DNA from: Actinomyces sp.
GTDB lineage: Bacteria > Actinomycetota > Actinomycetes > Actinomycetales > Actinomycetaceae
Direction: 5' to 3'
NCBI RefSeq assembly: GCF_030524025.1
Contig: NZ_JAUNHI010000001.1
Coordinates: 170,085 to 234,084 of the forward strand
Length of the DNA: 64,000 bases
Shown: one piece after another, positions 36,488 to 45,863 of the stretch
Position numbering within the stretch: position 1 is the stretch's first letter
How the letters are laid out: every line of letters starts with the position of its first letter
The notes under the pieces: model-generated
What the model was told of the DNA's origin: nothing
Seen by the model: only the letters and a program-made list of their open reading frames with translations
Database searches by the model: none
Program-made: the position numbers and the translations under genes

Positions 36488-37078
36488 TCAGGCGGGCTGG
36501 CGCACGTCGAGCCACTCGTACCAGCCCCGGTGCAGCACGAGCCAGGCGATGAGCCCGTAGCCAGCCTGGGCTGGGTGGCGCCCCTGGACCGCCGCGACGT
36601 CGGAGGTCCACTGCTCGTGGTTGCGCAGCGGCTCGAAGGTCTCGACGTAGGGCACGCGCCGGCGGTGGCAGACCTCGGCTGCGGCGCGCGACAGGGCGGC
36701 GGTGGCGTCGGGGTCGGCCCCCGGCAGTGGGGGAGGGCCGACGACGAAGCACTCGCGGTGCTCGCCCAGGGCCTTGTCGAGGATGTTGGCCACCGCCAGG
36801 CGGCTGCGCGCCGGTGAGACCCCGGCCAGGACGTCGGCCACACCCAGCCCGATGACGAGACGGTTGACGCCGGTGGGTGTCGAGCGCAGCGCCACCTCTG
36901 TCTGCCACCTCTCGGCCAGCTCGGTGGTCGTCTCCCCGGGCACCGCCAGTGTCGTCCACAGCGCGTCGAGCTCGCGCGGCGTGCGGGCCATGACACGCCC
37001 GTGCCAGCCCAGGGCGCGGGCGTCGCCGTACCCCGCCACGAGCTCATCGCCGATGAAGTGGATCCGCGTGGAGTCCAC
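36488..37078 (-). CDS. SGNH/GDSL-like protein lacking catalytic residues
   Basis: A 196-residue protein with SGNH-hydrolase layout but altered active-site blocks. Block I reads FIGDELVAGYGD (GDS would carry the nucleophile serine; here Glu). Block III reads IGLGVADVL where Gly-x-Asn-Asp is expected. The block V histidine is kept in GRHPAQAGYGL. No signal peptide is seen. The GTG at 37078 follows GAGGGGG. It is probably not a classical esterase; it may bind ligand or use another chemistry. Confidence 0.7.
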   Translation of the reverse strand: MDSTRIHFIGDELVAGYGDARALGWHGRVMARTPRELDALWTTLAVPGETTTELAERWQTEVALRSTPTGVNRLVIGLGVADVLAGVSPARSRLAVANILDKALGEHRECFVVGPPPLPGADPDATAALSRAAAEVCHRRRVPYVETFEPLRNHEQWTSDVAAVQGRHPAQAGYGLIAWLVLHRGWYEWLDVRQPA

Positions 37079-37252
37079 GTCTACCCCCTCGTCTGCCGTG
37101 CTCCGCGGGCCGGCGGGGCCGCGCGCTGTGCTGCTGACACACGACGGTACCGTCCCGGGGGCCATGAGGTGGGAGCGACGGGCCCCACCAGCACCCGCTG
37201 CGCACCGACGGGGCCGGCCACCGGGGTGGAGGGTGCAGGCGCGCAGGGACGG

Positions 37253-40200
37253 TCAGTCGCGGGTGAAAGCGGCCTCCATGATGGCCTCCTGCTGCCTGCG
37301 GTAGGCGCCGGCGGAGCCGACGGCCGGCGAGGCCGCCTCGGGCGGGCACGCCCGGCGCGGCAGGCGCCCGCCGGTCAGGGAGTCGGGCAGGTGGAGTGCC
37401 AGCCACGGCCAGATGCCCTGGTTGGCGGCCTCGTCCTGGACCCACACGAGCTCCGCGCCGGCGAAGGGCGCCAGCGCCGCGGACAGCTCGTCGACCGGCA
37501 GGGGGTAGAGCTGCTCGAGGCGGACGATCGCCGTGGAGGTGTCCCCCCGGCGGGCACGCTCCTCAGCCAGGGAGTAGAAGACCCGGCCCGAGCACAGCAG
37601 GACGCGGGTGACCCCCTGGCCGGTGGCCAGAGCAGGGTCGACCTCACCGATGACGGGGTCGAAGGTACCGGTTGTGAAGTCCTCGACCGGGGAGGTGGCC
37701 GCCTTGAGGCGCAGGAGCTGCTTGGGCGTGAAGACGATGAGCGGCCTGCGGGGCCGGGAGTAGGCCTGCTCGCGCAGCAGGTGGCAGTGGTTGGCGGGGG
37801 TCGAGGGCATGGCCACCCGCATGTTGTCCTGGGCGCACATCTGCAAGTAGCGCTCGATCCTGGCCGAGGAGTGGTCGGGGCCCTGCCCCTCCTGACCGTG
37901 GGGCAGGAGCATGACCAGGCCCGAGCGTTGGCCCCACTTCTGGCCCGCGGAGGTGATGTACTCGTCGATGACGCTCTGGGCGCCGTTGGCGAAGTCACCG
38001 AACTGGGCCTCCCAGGCGGTCAGCCCCTCGGGACGCTCGACGGCGTAGCCGTACTCGAAGGCCAGTGCCGCGTACTCGCTGAGCAGGGAGTCGTAGATGG
38101 CCAGCGGTGCCTGGTCGGGGGTGAGGAAGTCCAGCGGGGTCCACTCCGCGCCCGAGACATTGTCGTGGAGCACCGCGTGGCGCTGGGCGAAGGTGGCGCG
38201 GCGCGCGTCCTCACCGGCGATGCGCACGGGCACCCCCTCCATGAGCAGCGAGCCGACGGCGATCAGCTCCCCGAAGCCCCAGTCGATCTCCCCCTCGCGC
38301 GAGGCACGGCGGCGCTTGTCCAGCATCGCCCCGAGCTTGGGGTGGACGGTGAAGCCCGGCGGGTAGGCGACCTGTGCGTCCCCGATGCGCTCGACCAGCT
38401 CGCGGGGCACGGCGGAGGTCCAGCCGAGCATCATGCCCTGGCCTGCGCGCTGGGAGGCCGGGACCTCCAGGCTGGTGCGGGGGCGCCCCACCTGGGCGGG
38501 GTCGGTGGCGTCGACCGTCTCGAGGCTGCGGCGTGCAGCGTGGGCCGTGCGCGTCTCGGCGAAGATCCGTTCCAGCTCGTCGTGGTAGGCCTGGGTGATC
38601 TCGCGGGCCTCGTCGACCGTGATGTCCCCGCGGCCCACGAGGTCGGAGGTGTAGACCTCCCGCGTCGAGGGCAGGGAGTCGATGAGCCGGTACATGACCG
38701 GCTGGGTCATCGAGGGGTCGTCGCCCTCATTGTGTCCCCGGCGCCGGTAGCAGATGAGGTCGATGATGACGTCCTTGTGGAAGGTCGCCCGGTACTCGTA
38801 GGCGCGCTGGGCCGCACGGGCCACCGTCTCGGGGTCATCGGCGTTGACGTGGAAGATCGGGACCTGAAGGCCCTTGGCCAGGTCGGTGGCGTAGATGGTC
38901 GAGCGCGCCGAGGCGGCGCCGGTGGTGAAGCCGATCTGGTTGTTGACGATGATGTGCACCGTCCCGCCGGTGCGGTAGGCGGGCAGCTGGCTCATGTTGA
39001 GGGTCTCGTAGACCACTCCCTGGCCGGCGAAGGCGGCGTCGCCGTGGACGAGCACGGGCAGGACCGTGTAGCCCTTCTCGCCCAGGCCGATCCGGTCCTG
39101 CTTGGCGCGCACGATGCCCTCGACGACGCCGTCGACCGTTTCGAGGTGGGAGGGGTTGGCGGCCAGCGACACGCGCACGGCCGTCCCATCGGTGCCGGCG
39201 AACACCCCCTCCGTCCCCAGGTGGTACTTGACGTCCCCGGTGCCGGCCCCCTCGATGATGCCGTTGCCGTCGAACTCGTCGAAGACCTGCCCGTAGGACT
39301 TGCCGGCGATGTTGGTCAGCACGTTGAGGCGGCCCCGGTGGGCCATGCCGATGACGACCTCATCGAGGCCGTCGTGCGCGGCGGCGTCGAGAAGCCGGTC
39401 GAGCAGCACGATGAGGGACTCGCCCCCTTCGAGGCTGAAGCGCTTCTGCCCGACGTACTTGGTCTGCAGGAAGGTCTCGAAGGCCTCGGCCTGCTCGAGC
39501 TTGGTGAGGATCCGGCGGCGCTCGGCACCGTCGATCGAGGTCCACTCGCCCTCGAGGCGCTCCTGCCACCACAGCCGCTGGGCGGGGTCCTGGATGTGCA
39601 TGTACTCGATGCCCGCGCTGCGGCAGTAGGCGTCGCGCAGCCGGTCCAGGATCTCGCGCAGCGTTGCGCGCTCGGTGCCGCCCAGGCCGCCGGTGGGGAA
39701 GGAGCGGTCGAGGTCCCACAGGCTCAGGCCGTAGGAGGCCGGGTCGAGGTCGGGGTGGCGGCGCAGCCGGTAGGTGAGCGGGTCGGTGTCGGCGGCCAGG
39801 TGGCCGCGCTGGCGGAAGGCATGGATGAGCTCGGCCACGCGGGCCGGCTTGCCCGTCTCGAGCTCGGTGTCGTAGGTGGTGTCCCTGGCCCAGCGGATCG
39901 GCTCGTGAGGGATGCGCAGGGACTCGAAGGAGCGGTCCCAGAAGCCGTCGAGGCCCAGGAGCTTGCGCTCGACCAGGCGCAGGAACTCGCCGCTGGCCGC
40001 GCCCTGGATGACACGGTGGTCGTAGGTGGAGGTCAGGGTCACGACCTTGCCCACCCCGTGGCGGGCGAGGGTCTCGGCCGAGGACCCGGCGAACTCCGCG
40101 GGGTAGTCCATGGCGCCCACCCCGATGATGGCGCCCTGACCGGGCATGAGGCGCGGGACCGAGTGGAGGGTCCCGATCATGCCCGGGTTGGTCAGCGTGA

Positions 40201-41011
40201 TGGTCGTGCCACGGAAGTCCTCGACGTCGAGCTCTCCCTGGCGGGCCTTGCGCACGAGGGCCTCGTAAGCCGTCACGAAGCCGGCCAGGTCCATGAGGTC
40301 GGCCTTCTTGATCGAGGGCACGAGCAGACGGCGCCCGCCGTCGGGGGCGGGAACGTCGATGGCCAGGCCGAAGGCGATATGGGCCGGCTCATGGACGCTG
40401 GGCCTGCCCGAGGCATCGAGGCGGTAGGAGGCGTTGATGCCCGGCATCTCCGAGAGGGCCTCGACGACGGCCCAGCCGATGAGGTGGGTGAAGGAGACCT
40501 TGCCGCCGCGGGTGTGGGCCAGGTGCGCGTTGATGATCGCCCGGTTCTCGATGAGGACCTTGGCCGGGACGGCGCGCGCGGAGGTTGCCGTGGGAATCGA
40601 CAGCGACTCCTCCATGTTTTTGGCGGTGCGCGCCGCGGCGCCCTTGAGGCGCACCTCCGAGTCGGGGTAGGCCTCGCCGGCCAGTTCCTCGAGGTGCTGA
40701 CGGGCGAGCCGCTGGGCGTAGGGGGAGGTCGGCGGCGCGGTGTCCGAGGCGGGAGCCGGAGGAAGGTCGGAGCGGGTGACGTCTTGGACGCTGGTGGGTC
40801 GGCGCGGGGGCGTGCCCGCAGCCGGGATCTGGGGGATCTCGGCGTGGGCGGCAGCGTCGCGACCGCTGGGCGCGGATGCGGCCCGCGTCTCGAACAGGGT
40901 GCGCCACTGCTCGGTCACGGAGGAGGGGTCGGCCAGCCAGGCCTCCCGCAGCTCCTCAACCATCCACTCGTTGGCGCCGAATCCTGCGGTGGTGCCGTCC
41001 TGTGTGGGCAC
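37253..41011 (-). CDS. kgd: Multifunctional 2-oxoglutarate enzyme (Kgd: 2-oxoglutarate decarboxylase/dehydrogenase E1 with E2-type domain)
   Basis: A 1252-residue actinobacterial enzyme combining a succinyltransferase (E2o) catalytic domain with the ThDP-dependent E1 of 2-oxoglutarate dehydrogenase. The N-terminal FGANEWMVEELREAW segment, the E2 active-site TYDHRVIQGAASGEFLR (about 320-340), GMAHRGRLNVLTNI, the ThDP fold GDAAFAGQGVVYE, HIIVNNQIGFTT and YRRRGHNEGDDPS are all present. No lipoyl domain is attached. The GTG at 41011 with GGAGGAGGG upstream is preferred over the TTG at 41032. It converts 2-oxoglutarate toward succinyl-CoA or succinic semialdehyde. Confidence 0.96.
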   Translation of the reverse strand: MPTQDGTTAGFGANEWMVEELREAWLADPSSVTEQWRTLFETRAASAPSGRDAAAHAEIPQIPAAGTPPRRPTSVQDVTRSDLPPAPASDTAPPTSPYAQRLARQHLEELAGEAYPDSEVRLKGAAARTAKNMEESLSIPTATSARAVPAKVLIENRAIINAHLAHTRGGKVSFTHLIGWAVVEALSEMPGINASYRLDASGRPSVHEPAHIAFGLAIDVPAPDGGRRLLVPSIKKADLMDLAGFVTAYEALVRKARQGELDVEDFRGTTITLTNPGMIGTLHSVPRLMPGQGAIIGVGAMDYPAEFAGSSAETLARHGVGKVVTLTSTYDHRVIQGAASGEFLRLVERKLLGLDGFWDRSFESLRIPHEPIRWARDTTYDTELETGKPARVAELIHAFRQRGHLAADTDPLTYRLRRHPDLDPASYGLSLWDLDRSFPTGGLGGTERATLREILDRLRDAYCRSAGIEYMHIQDPAQRLWWQERLEGEWTSIDGAERRRILTKLEQAEAFETFLQTKYVGQKRFSLEGGESLIVLLDRLLDAAAHDGLDEVVIGMAHRGRLNVLTNIAGKSYGQVFDEFDGNGIIEGAGTGDVKYHLGTEGVFAGTDGTAVRVSLAANPSHLETVDGVVEGIVRAKQDRIGLGEKGYTVLPVLVHGDAAFAGQGVVYETLNMSQLPAYRTGGTVHIIVNNQIGFTTGAASARSTIYATDLAKGLQVPIFHVNADDPETVARAAQRAYEYRATFHKDVIIDLICYRRRGHNEGDDPSMTQPVMYRLIDSLPSTREVYTSDLVGRGDITVDEAREITQAYHDELERIFAETRTAHAARRSLETVDATDPAQVGRPRTSLEVPASQRAGQGMMLGWTSAVPRELVERIGDAQVAYPPGFTVHPKLGAMLDKRRRASREGEIDWGFGELIAVGSLLMEGVPVRIAGEDARRATFAQRHAVLHDNVSGAEWTPLDFLTPDQAPLAIYDSLLSEYAALAFEYGYAVERPEGLTAWEAQFGDFANGAQSVIDEYITSAGQKWGQRSGLVMLLPHGQEGQGPDHSSARIERYLQMCAQDNMRVAMPSTPANHCHLLREQAYSRPRRPLIVFTPKQLLRLKAATSPVEDFTTGTFDPVIGEVDPALATGQGVTRVLLCSGRVFYSLAEERARRGDTSTAIVRLEQLYPLPVDELSAALAPFAGAELVWVQDEAANQGIWPWLALHLPDSLTGGRLPRRACPPEAASPAVGSAGAYRRQQEAIMEAAFTRD

Positions 41012-41028
41012 TGCCTGTCCCTCCTCCG

Positions 41029-41262
41029 TCAATGGTGGCAGCAGCCCCTGGGCGAGGCCTTGTGGGCCGGGGGACAGGAGGCTGCTGTGTCCCGCGTCAT
41101 CGTACGGGTAGAGGAGGGGCAGTCGCAGCAGGACACGGGACCAAAGGCGCAGATACGAGGTGCGCGGATGTGGTTCTCGTCGCGGGCGGACTCAGCCTCC
41201 CCCGGGGGCTCAACCAGGCCGAGCTCGACGGCGCGCTGCGCCACGGCCAGTCGGGAGTCCAC
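41029..41262 (-). CDS. Small unrecognised ORF directly upstream of kgd
   Basis: A 77-codon frame starting GTG at 41262 (begins MDSRLAVAQRAVELGLVEPP). Its stop lies 18 nt before the kgd GTG, with the kgd SD between. Third-position G+C is high in the first ~50 codons, as in real genes here. It contains a cysteine cluster (SCCDC) and a later CC pair. It may be a real small protein co-expressed with kgd, a translated leader, or chance. No family is recognised. Confidence 0.35.
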   Translation of the reverse strand: MDSRLAVAQRAVELGLVEPPGEAESARDENHIRAPRICAFGPVSCCDCPSSTRTMTRDTAASCPPAHKASPRGCCHH

Positions 41263-41943
41263 CCCTAGATGTATGAGGTCGTGACGTTGTTGACAGTGGC
41301 GGGGACTCGGGTGGTGGGTGGCACGGGTCCGAGGCTCGGCCTGTGGGTCCGTGGCCGACGTCACAAGTCCGGCGCCCTCCCCCTCGCCGAGATCGGTAGA
41401 TATGGCACCTCGAGATCGGTAGATATGGCACGGCGTGGGGTGTCCCTGGCCTGAGGTGGGCGGCCTGTCGTAGGTGGGGACGGGGCACGCTCCCGGCGGC
41501 CACCGGGTCCGGGGGCCTGCCTTGGTCGCCCTGGCTGTTTATGCCGGTCAGAGCCGACCTCAGCGCCCCGGTGGCGATCGCCAAAAAAAGGGGCTGGTGG
41601 GCGTAGGCAGGGTGGTCGTGCAGGAACAGTGAGCCTTTCTCACCAGGCGCGGGGCCGTGACATGCCGCCAGGCCCACGCCCACTGCCGTCTCGTCGGCCA
41701 GTCCGGCAGCCACCAACCGGCCGCACCCGCCTGGACCGAGCCCTCCGGTGATACCGTGCCCACCACTATGCGATCGGCGTCCCGACGGGCCCGCGGGCGA
41801 TCCGCCCGCCCCCGCCAACATCCTGACCTGTCCCACCCCGACAACCCCCACCCTGAGAGCCCTCGGCCTGGTCGGCCCAGGCCCGGCGGGCTCCACGGGC
41901 CCGGCGTCGACGGACCCGGCACCGACCCCACCCGGGGGCTCCC
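41263..41943. other. 681-bp spacer between kgd side and CNNM genes; no supported gene
   Basis: This divergent gap holds repeat array E. A minus-strand frame around 41550-41740 reads for about 60 residues with protein-like composition (ADETAVGVGLAACHG...), but it has no convincing start and lies next to an A7 run at 41583-41589. It may be a gene relic. No tRNA, terminator or clear promoter for the downstream plus-strand gene was identified by eye. Confidence 0.5.
41370..41433 (+). repeat. Intergenic 23-bp repeat array, locus E
   Basis: A C/T-rich leader (about 41374-41387) followed by two units, 41388-41410 and 41411-41433; the second ends CACGG rather than CACCT. Both read TAGATATGG in the variable centre. 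Unlike the other arrays, no plus-strand gene ends just before it. Confidence 0.85.
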
Positions 41944-43314
41944 ATGACCGACTGGCTCATGATCCTGCTGGGGGTCGTCCTCACGATCGGCACCGCCTTG
42001 TTCGTCGCCGGGGAGTTCTCCCTCGTGGCCCTCGACCCCTCGACCGTCGAGACCCGCGCGGCCGCCGGTGAGAAGCGTGCCGAGACCGTCCGCAGGGCAC
42101 TGGGACGCCTGTCCACCCTCCTGTCCGGAGCGCAGGTCGGCATCACCCTGACCACGATCCTGCTGGGCTACACGATGCAGGACGCCCTGGCCGGCATGCT
42201 CTCCGGCCTCATGTCCCGCTGGATGGCGGAGTCAGTGGCCACGGGAGCGGCGGTCGTCATCGCCCTGGTCGTCGTCAACGCCTTCTCGATGCTCGTCGGC
42301 GAGCTCATCCCCAAGAACGCCACCCTGGCCGACCCCATGCGCGCCGCCGGGCTCGTCGCCCCCTTCCTCATGGGCTTCACCACGGTCCTCAGGCCAGTCA
42401 TCGTCGTGCTCAACGACACCGCCAATCTCATCCTGCGCCGCATCGGGGTCGAGCCCGCCGAGGAGCTCTCCGGGACCCGCTCGGCCTCCGAGCTCGCCGC
42501 CCTGGTGCGCCACAGCGCTGCGGAGGGCACCCTCGACGTGTCGACCGCGGCCCTGCTCACGCGCTCCATCGGGGTCGGCCGCCTCACCGCCGTCGATGTC
42601 ATGACCGACCGGGGGCGGCTGCACACCCTGGCCGAAGACGACACGGCCGACCGCGTCGTCGTCCTGGCCCGGGCCACCGGCCACTCCCGCTTCCCAGTCG
42701 TGGGGGAGGACTCCGACGACATCACGGGCATCGTCCACCTGCGCCGCGCGATCGCCGTGCCCTACGAGAGGCGCTCGGAGGTCCCCGTGGCCTCCTCCTC
42801 CCTCATGACCCCCGCACCGCGCGTGCCCGAGACGATGCCCCTGGCCAGCCTGCTCGTCGAGCTGCGCAAGACCGGCAGCCAGATGGCGGTCGTCGTCGAC
42901 GAGTACGGAGGGACCTCCGGGGTGGTCACCCTGGAAGACGCCGTCGAGGAGATCGTTGGCGACGTCGCCGACGAGCACGACCGCCGCCGCGCCGGGGCCC
43001 GCCGCTCGGCCGACGGCGCCTGGCTGGTCCCGGGATGGACGCGCCCCGACGAGCTCGCCGCCCGCGCCGGCGTCCACGTCCCCGACGACGGTCCCTACGA
43101 GACCCTGGCCGGTCTGGTCATGACCGAGCTTGGACGCATCCCCGGAGTCGGAGACGAGGTCCGCACGCCCCGCGCGGTCCTGCGGGTCCAGGCCATGGAG
43201 GGCCGGCGCGTCACCCGCCTGCGCGTGCGCCCCCTCGACGACGAGGAGGGCTCGGCGCCCCCGGGCGGTGCCGACCGCGCCCGGCGCGGCGAGCGCGGGA
43301 CGGAGGCGCGATGA
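41944..43314 (+). CDS. Hemolysin-family protein (CNNM + CBS pair + CorC domain), first copy
   Basis: A 456-residue membrane protein. Residues about 1-195 are a CNNM/DUF21 domain with 3-4 helices. Residues about 205-330 carry two CBS motifs ([14 protein letters not shown] and [23 protein letters not shown], with [23 protein letters not shown]). The end is a CorC/HlyC-like domain. Relatives handle divalent cations, chiefly Mg/Co efflux or homeostasis; hemolysis is only a historical name. Its stop overlaps the start of a second, shorter paralogue (ATGA). Confidence 0.9.
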   Translation: MTDWLMILLGVVLTIGTALFVAGEFSLVALDPSTVETRAAAGEKRAETVRRALGRLSTLLSGAQVGITLTTILLGYTMQDALAGMLSGLMSRWMAESVATGAAVVIALVVVNAFSMLVGELIPKNATLADPMRAAGLVAPFLMGFTTVLRPVIVVLNDTANLILRRIGVEPAEELSGTRSASELAALVRHSAAEGTLDVSTAALLTRSIGVGRLTAVDVMTDRGRLHTLAEDDTADRVVVLARATGHSRFPVVGEDSDDITGIVHLRRAIAVPYERRSEVPVASSSLMTPAPRVPETMPLASLLVELRKTGSQMAVVVDEYGGTSGVVTLEDAVEEIVGDVADEHDRRRAGARRSADGAWLVPGWTRPDELAARAGVHVPDDGPYETLAGLVMTELGRIPGVGDEVRTPRAVLRVQAMEGRRVTRLRVRPLDDEEGSAPPGGADRARRGERGTEAR

Positions 43315-44387
43315 GCACCCCCGCCGCCCTCGCCCTCACCGTCGTGCTCCTCGTGGGCAACGCCTTCTTCGTCGGTGCCGAGTTCGCCGTGACCTCCGCG
43401 CGCCGTGCCCAGCTCGAGCCCCTGGCCGAGGCCGGCGACAAGCGCGCGGCCACCGCGCTGTGGGCGCTGCAGAACGTCTCACGGATGCTGGCCACCGCCC
43501 AGCTCGGGGTCACCCTGTGCTCCACCGGCCTGGGCGTCGTGGCGGAGCCCGCCATCGCGCACGCCCTGACACCCTGGGTCGAGCGGCTCGGCGTCGGGCA
43601 CGCCGGGGCGCATGTCATCGCCGTGGTCATCGCCCTCGTGCTCGTCGTCTACGTCCACGTCGTCGCCGGCGAGATGGTGCCCAAGAACCTGTCCATCGCC
43701 GCCCCCGAGCAGGCGGTGCGCTGGCTCGCACCACCGCTGGTGCTCGTCTCCCGCCTCTTCGGCCCGGTCGTCACGGTCCTCAACGGATTCGCCAACTGGG
43801 TCCTGCACCGCATGGGCATCGAGACCAAGGAGGAGGTCTCCGCCACTTTCAACGCCGCCGAGGTCGCCTCCATTGTCGAGCGTTCCACCGCCGAGGGGGT
43901 CCTGGACGACGACACGGGCCTGCTCACCGGGGCCCTGGAGTTCTCCGAGGAGACCGCCGGATCGGTCATGGTCCCCCTGGAGGACCTGGTCACCCTCACC
44001 GAGGGCTGTACCCCCGAGGACGTCGAGCGCCTCGTCGCCTCCACCGGTTTCTCGCGCTTCCCCCTGGTCACAGCCACTGACGGCCACGGCCCGCAGCAGA
44101 TCACCGGATACCTCCACCTCAAGGACATCCTCCACGCCGAGGGGCGGGACCGGCGCCGGCCCGTGCCGACCTGGCAGGCCCGCGACCTCGTGCCAGTGCG
44201 TGCCGAGGACGAGGTCGAGGAGGCGCTGGCGGCCATGCAGCGCACCGGCACCCACCTGGGCCGTGTCGAGGACGCCGCGGGGACCACCGTCGGGGTGGTT
44301 TTCCTCGAGGACATCCTCGAGGAGCTGGTCGGCGAGGTCCACGACGCGATGCAGCGTGAGGAGCACCAGCGTCGGGACCGCGGGTGA
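43311..44387 (+). CDS. Hemolysin-family protein (CNNM + CBS pair), second copy
   Basis: A 358-residue paralogue of the upstream gene. It has a CNNM domain (VVLLVGNAFFVGAEFAVTSARRAQ at the start) and the CBS pair with VMVPLEDLVTL and VVFLEDILEELVGEV, but lacks the C-terminal CorC domain. The tandem long/short pair with a 4-bp overlap suggests a hetero-oligomeric cation transporter. A stem-loop follows the stop. Confidence 0.9.
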   Translation: MSTPAALALTVVLLVGNAFFVGAEFAVTSARRAQLEPLAEAGDKRAATALWALQNVSRMLATAQLGVTLCSTGLGVVAEPAIAHALTPWVERLGVGHAGAHVIAVVIALVLVVYVHVVAGEMVPKNLSIAAPEQAVRWLAPPLVLVSRLFGPVVTVLNGFANWVLHRMGIETKEEVSATFNAAEVASIVERSTAEGVLDDDTGLLTGALEFSEETAGSVMVPLEDLVTLTEGCTPEDVERLVASTGFSRFPLVTATDGHGPQQITGYLHLKDILHAEGRDRRRPVPTWQARDLVPVRAEDEVEEALAAMQRTGTHLGRVEDAAGTTVGVVFLEDILEELVGEVHDAMQREEHQRRDRG

Positions 44388-44414
44388 GGGCGGTGGCACC
44401 CGGGAGGACCGCCC
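44388..44414 (+). terminator. Stem-loop after the CNNM pair
   Basis: GGGCGGT at 44388-44394 pairs with ACCGCCC at 44408-44414 around a 13-nt loop, beginning at the stop codon. No T run follows. A new promoter appears shortly after, so this is probably the operon's end. Confidence 0.4.
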
Positions 44415-44474
44415 GCCCAGGCGGATCCGAATCGCCGTGAGCAACAGGCTTTCATACAATGTCGTAACCACACC

Positions 44475-44501
44475 GTGACCCCGGCGGCGTCTCGGTATGA
44501 T
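44475..44501 (+). promoter_or_regulatory. Candidate promoter of the M23 peptidase gene
   Basis: GTGACC (44475-44480) and TATGAT (44496-44501) with 15-nt spacing resemble -35 and -10 boxes, giving a leader of about 80 nt before the GTG at 44589. An alternative -10, TACAAT, is at 44455-44460. The leader was checked for a riboswitch by eye without a convincing match. Confidence 0.35.
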
Positions 44502-44588
44502 GGTGCGCCTGGCACGCTGAGGTCATCGGCGGATATGTTTCCACACGCGATCCGGGTCGGATCGCCTCACCCTGACAGAGGAGCTGAT

Positions 44589-45842
44589 GTGGCTGAGCAG
44601 CCCATGACGCGGCGCGAGCGGCGTGACGCCGAGCGCGCTGCCGCTGCCGCTGCGGCCGCAGCGCAGGCTCCCCCCAGTGGCTCGCCCGCGGCCGGGGCTG
44701 CGACCCGGACGGTGGCCGGGCTGGTCGTTCCGGCGGCCCCGAGCCCGGCCCCCGGTTCCCTGTCGGCCGCCACCCCGGCCACCGCCCCGCAGGCACCCGC
44801 CAGTGGCTCGCCCGCGGCCGGGGCTGCGACCCGGGCCGCGACCGGGAGGGCCATCGGCACCGGTGCCACCGTGGACAGGCGCAGGAGCCGGCAGGCCGCC
44901 ACCGCCTCCGAGGCGGAGCGGCCCTCGACCGAGTCGCCGGCCGACTCCCACGACAGCACGCCGAGGCCCGCGGAGGCGCAGGACGAGTCTGTCCCCCCTC
45001 CAAGCACCTCAGCGGCACAGGCCTCGCGCCGGCGCGGCATCTCCGCCGTCGGGCGCGTGGGCATCCTCACGCTGCTGGCCGTCGCCACGGTCCTGGCCCC
45101 GCTCAGCTCACAGGTCACCGCGGGGGCCTCCGGCACAGCGGCGCTGGGCGCGGCCCAGGGTGCGCAGGAGTCCACCGCTCAGGCCTCCTCGGGACACTCC
45201 ACCTCCGTGGCCGCCGCGGTGCTGGGCTCGGACGCCGACGTCGACTCGAGCACGGACACCGAGCTGTCCAACGTCCCCGACGCCGCGACCCTGGCGCGGA
45301 TCCGCGCCGCCTACGAGAACGCCGCCGTGACCTGTGCCCCGCCGGCCTCTGGTGCCTCGGGCGACACGAGCGCCTTCACCACCGCCCCCGAGGTCTTCTT
45401 CCCCATGGTCGCCGGCACCTACGAGATCTCCTCGCCCTACGGCTACCGCCTCCACCCGACCCTGGGCACGATGAAGCTCCACGCCGGACAGGACTACTCC
45501 GCGCCCGTGGGTACCCCGATGTATGCCGTCGCCGCCGGTAAGGTCGTCACCGCGGGCATGGTGGATGGCACGGGGACGGTGACCATCGAGCACAACGTGG
45601 ACGGCGAGACCTGGTACACCAGCTACCTCCACATGTACGAGGACGGCATCTACGTCACGGTCGGTGACGAGGTCACCGCCGGCCAGCTCATCGCCGGCGT
45701 GGGCAACACCGGCCGGTCCACCGGCGCCCACCTCCACTTCGAGGTCCGCACCAAGAACGATATGGCCGACTCCTCCACAGTTGACCCGCAGGCGTGGCTG
45801 GTCGAGCACCAGGCCGTCGAGCTGTCCACCGACTGCTCCTGA
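44589..45842 (+). CDS. Membrane-anchored M23-family peptidoglycan endopeptidase
   Basis: A 417-residue protein. A ~145-residue Ala/Pro/Ser-rich cytoplasmic N-terminus is followed by one membrane helix (VGILTLLAVATVLAPL), then a linker and a C-terminal LytM/M23 domain. Zinc ligands are visible in HPTLGTMKLHAGQDYSAP (H...HxxxD) and GAHLHFEV (HxH). It should cut peptide cross-links in peptidoglycan. The GTG at 44589 follows AGAGGAG. The N-terminus contains a duplicated SGSPAAGAATR segment from an exact 34-bp repeat. Confidence 0.9.
   Translation: MAEQPMTRRERRDAERAAAAAAAAAQAPPSGSPAAGAATRTVAGLVVPAAPSPAPGSLSAATPATAPQAPASGSPAAGAATRAATGRAIGTGATVDRRRSRQAATASEAERPSTESPADSHDSTPRPAEAQDESVPPPSTSAAQASRRRGISAVGRVGILTLLAVATVLAPLSSQVTAGASGTAALGAAQGAQESTAQASSGHSTSVAAAVLGSDADVDSSTDTELSNVPDAATLARIRAAYENAAVTCAPPASGASGDTSAFTTAPEVFFPMVAGTYEISSPYGYRLHPTLGTMKLHAGQDYSAPVGTPMYAVAAGKVVTAGMVDGTGTVTIEHNVDGETWYTSYLHMYEDGIYVTVGDEVTAGQLIAGVGNTGRSTGAHLHFEVRTKNDMADSSTVDPQAWLVEHQAVELSTDCS
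44675..44834 (+). repeat. Exact 34-bp direct repeat inside the M23 gene
   Basis: Positions 44675-44708 and 44801-44834 are identical, 126 bp apart (a multiple of 3). Recombination between them would remove 42 codons from the disordered cytoplasmic segment without breaking the frame. Likely origin: a recent internal duplication. Confidence 0.8.
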
Positions 45843-45863
45843 ACGAGGGATCGAGCACCGACC

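Noticed and set aside
39960..40060. Kgd E2 active-site block HRVIQG seeming to lack the usual Asp after His
   Set aside because: Kgd proteins of actinobacteria carry this HRxIQG form; it is a family trait.
37001..41284. Very long plus-strand open frame antisense to kgd
   Set aside because: Long antisense frames are a by-product of high G+C and codon bias; the composition is low-complexity Gly/Val/Leu/Arg with no domain, while the minus strand encodes a full Kgd.
41550..41740. Protein-like minus-strand stretch in the kgd-CNNM spacer
   Set aside because: No start with a promoter or SD, no recognised family, and an A7 tract beside it; at most a gene relic, so no CDS is called.
44388..44588. 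Possible riboswitch in the leader of the M23 endopeptidase gene
   Set aside because: Cell-wall hydrolase genes sometimes have such leaders, but no conserved core could be recognised here by eye.
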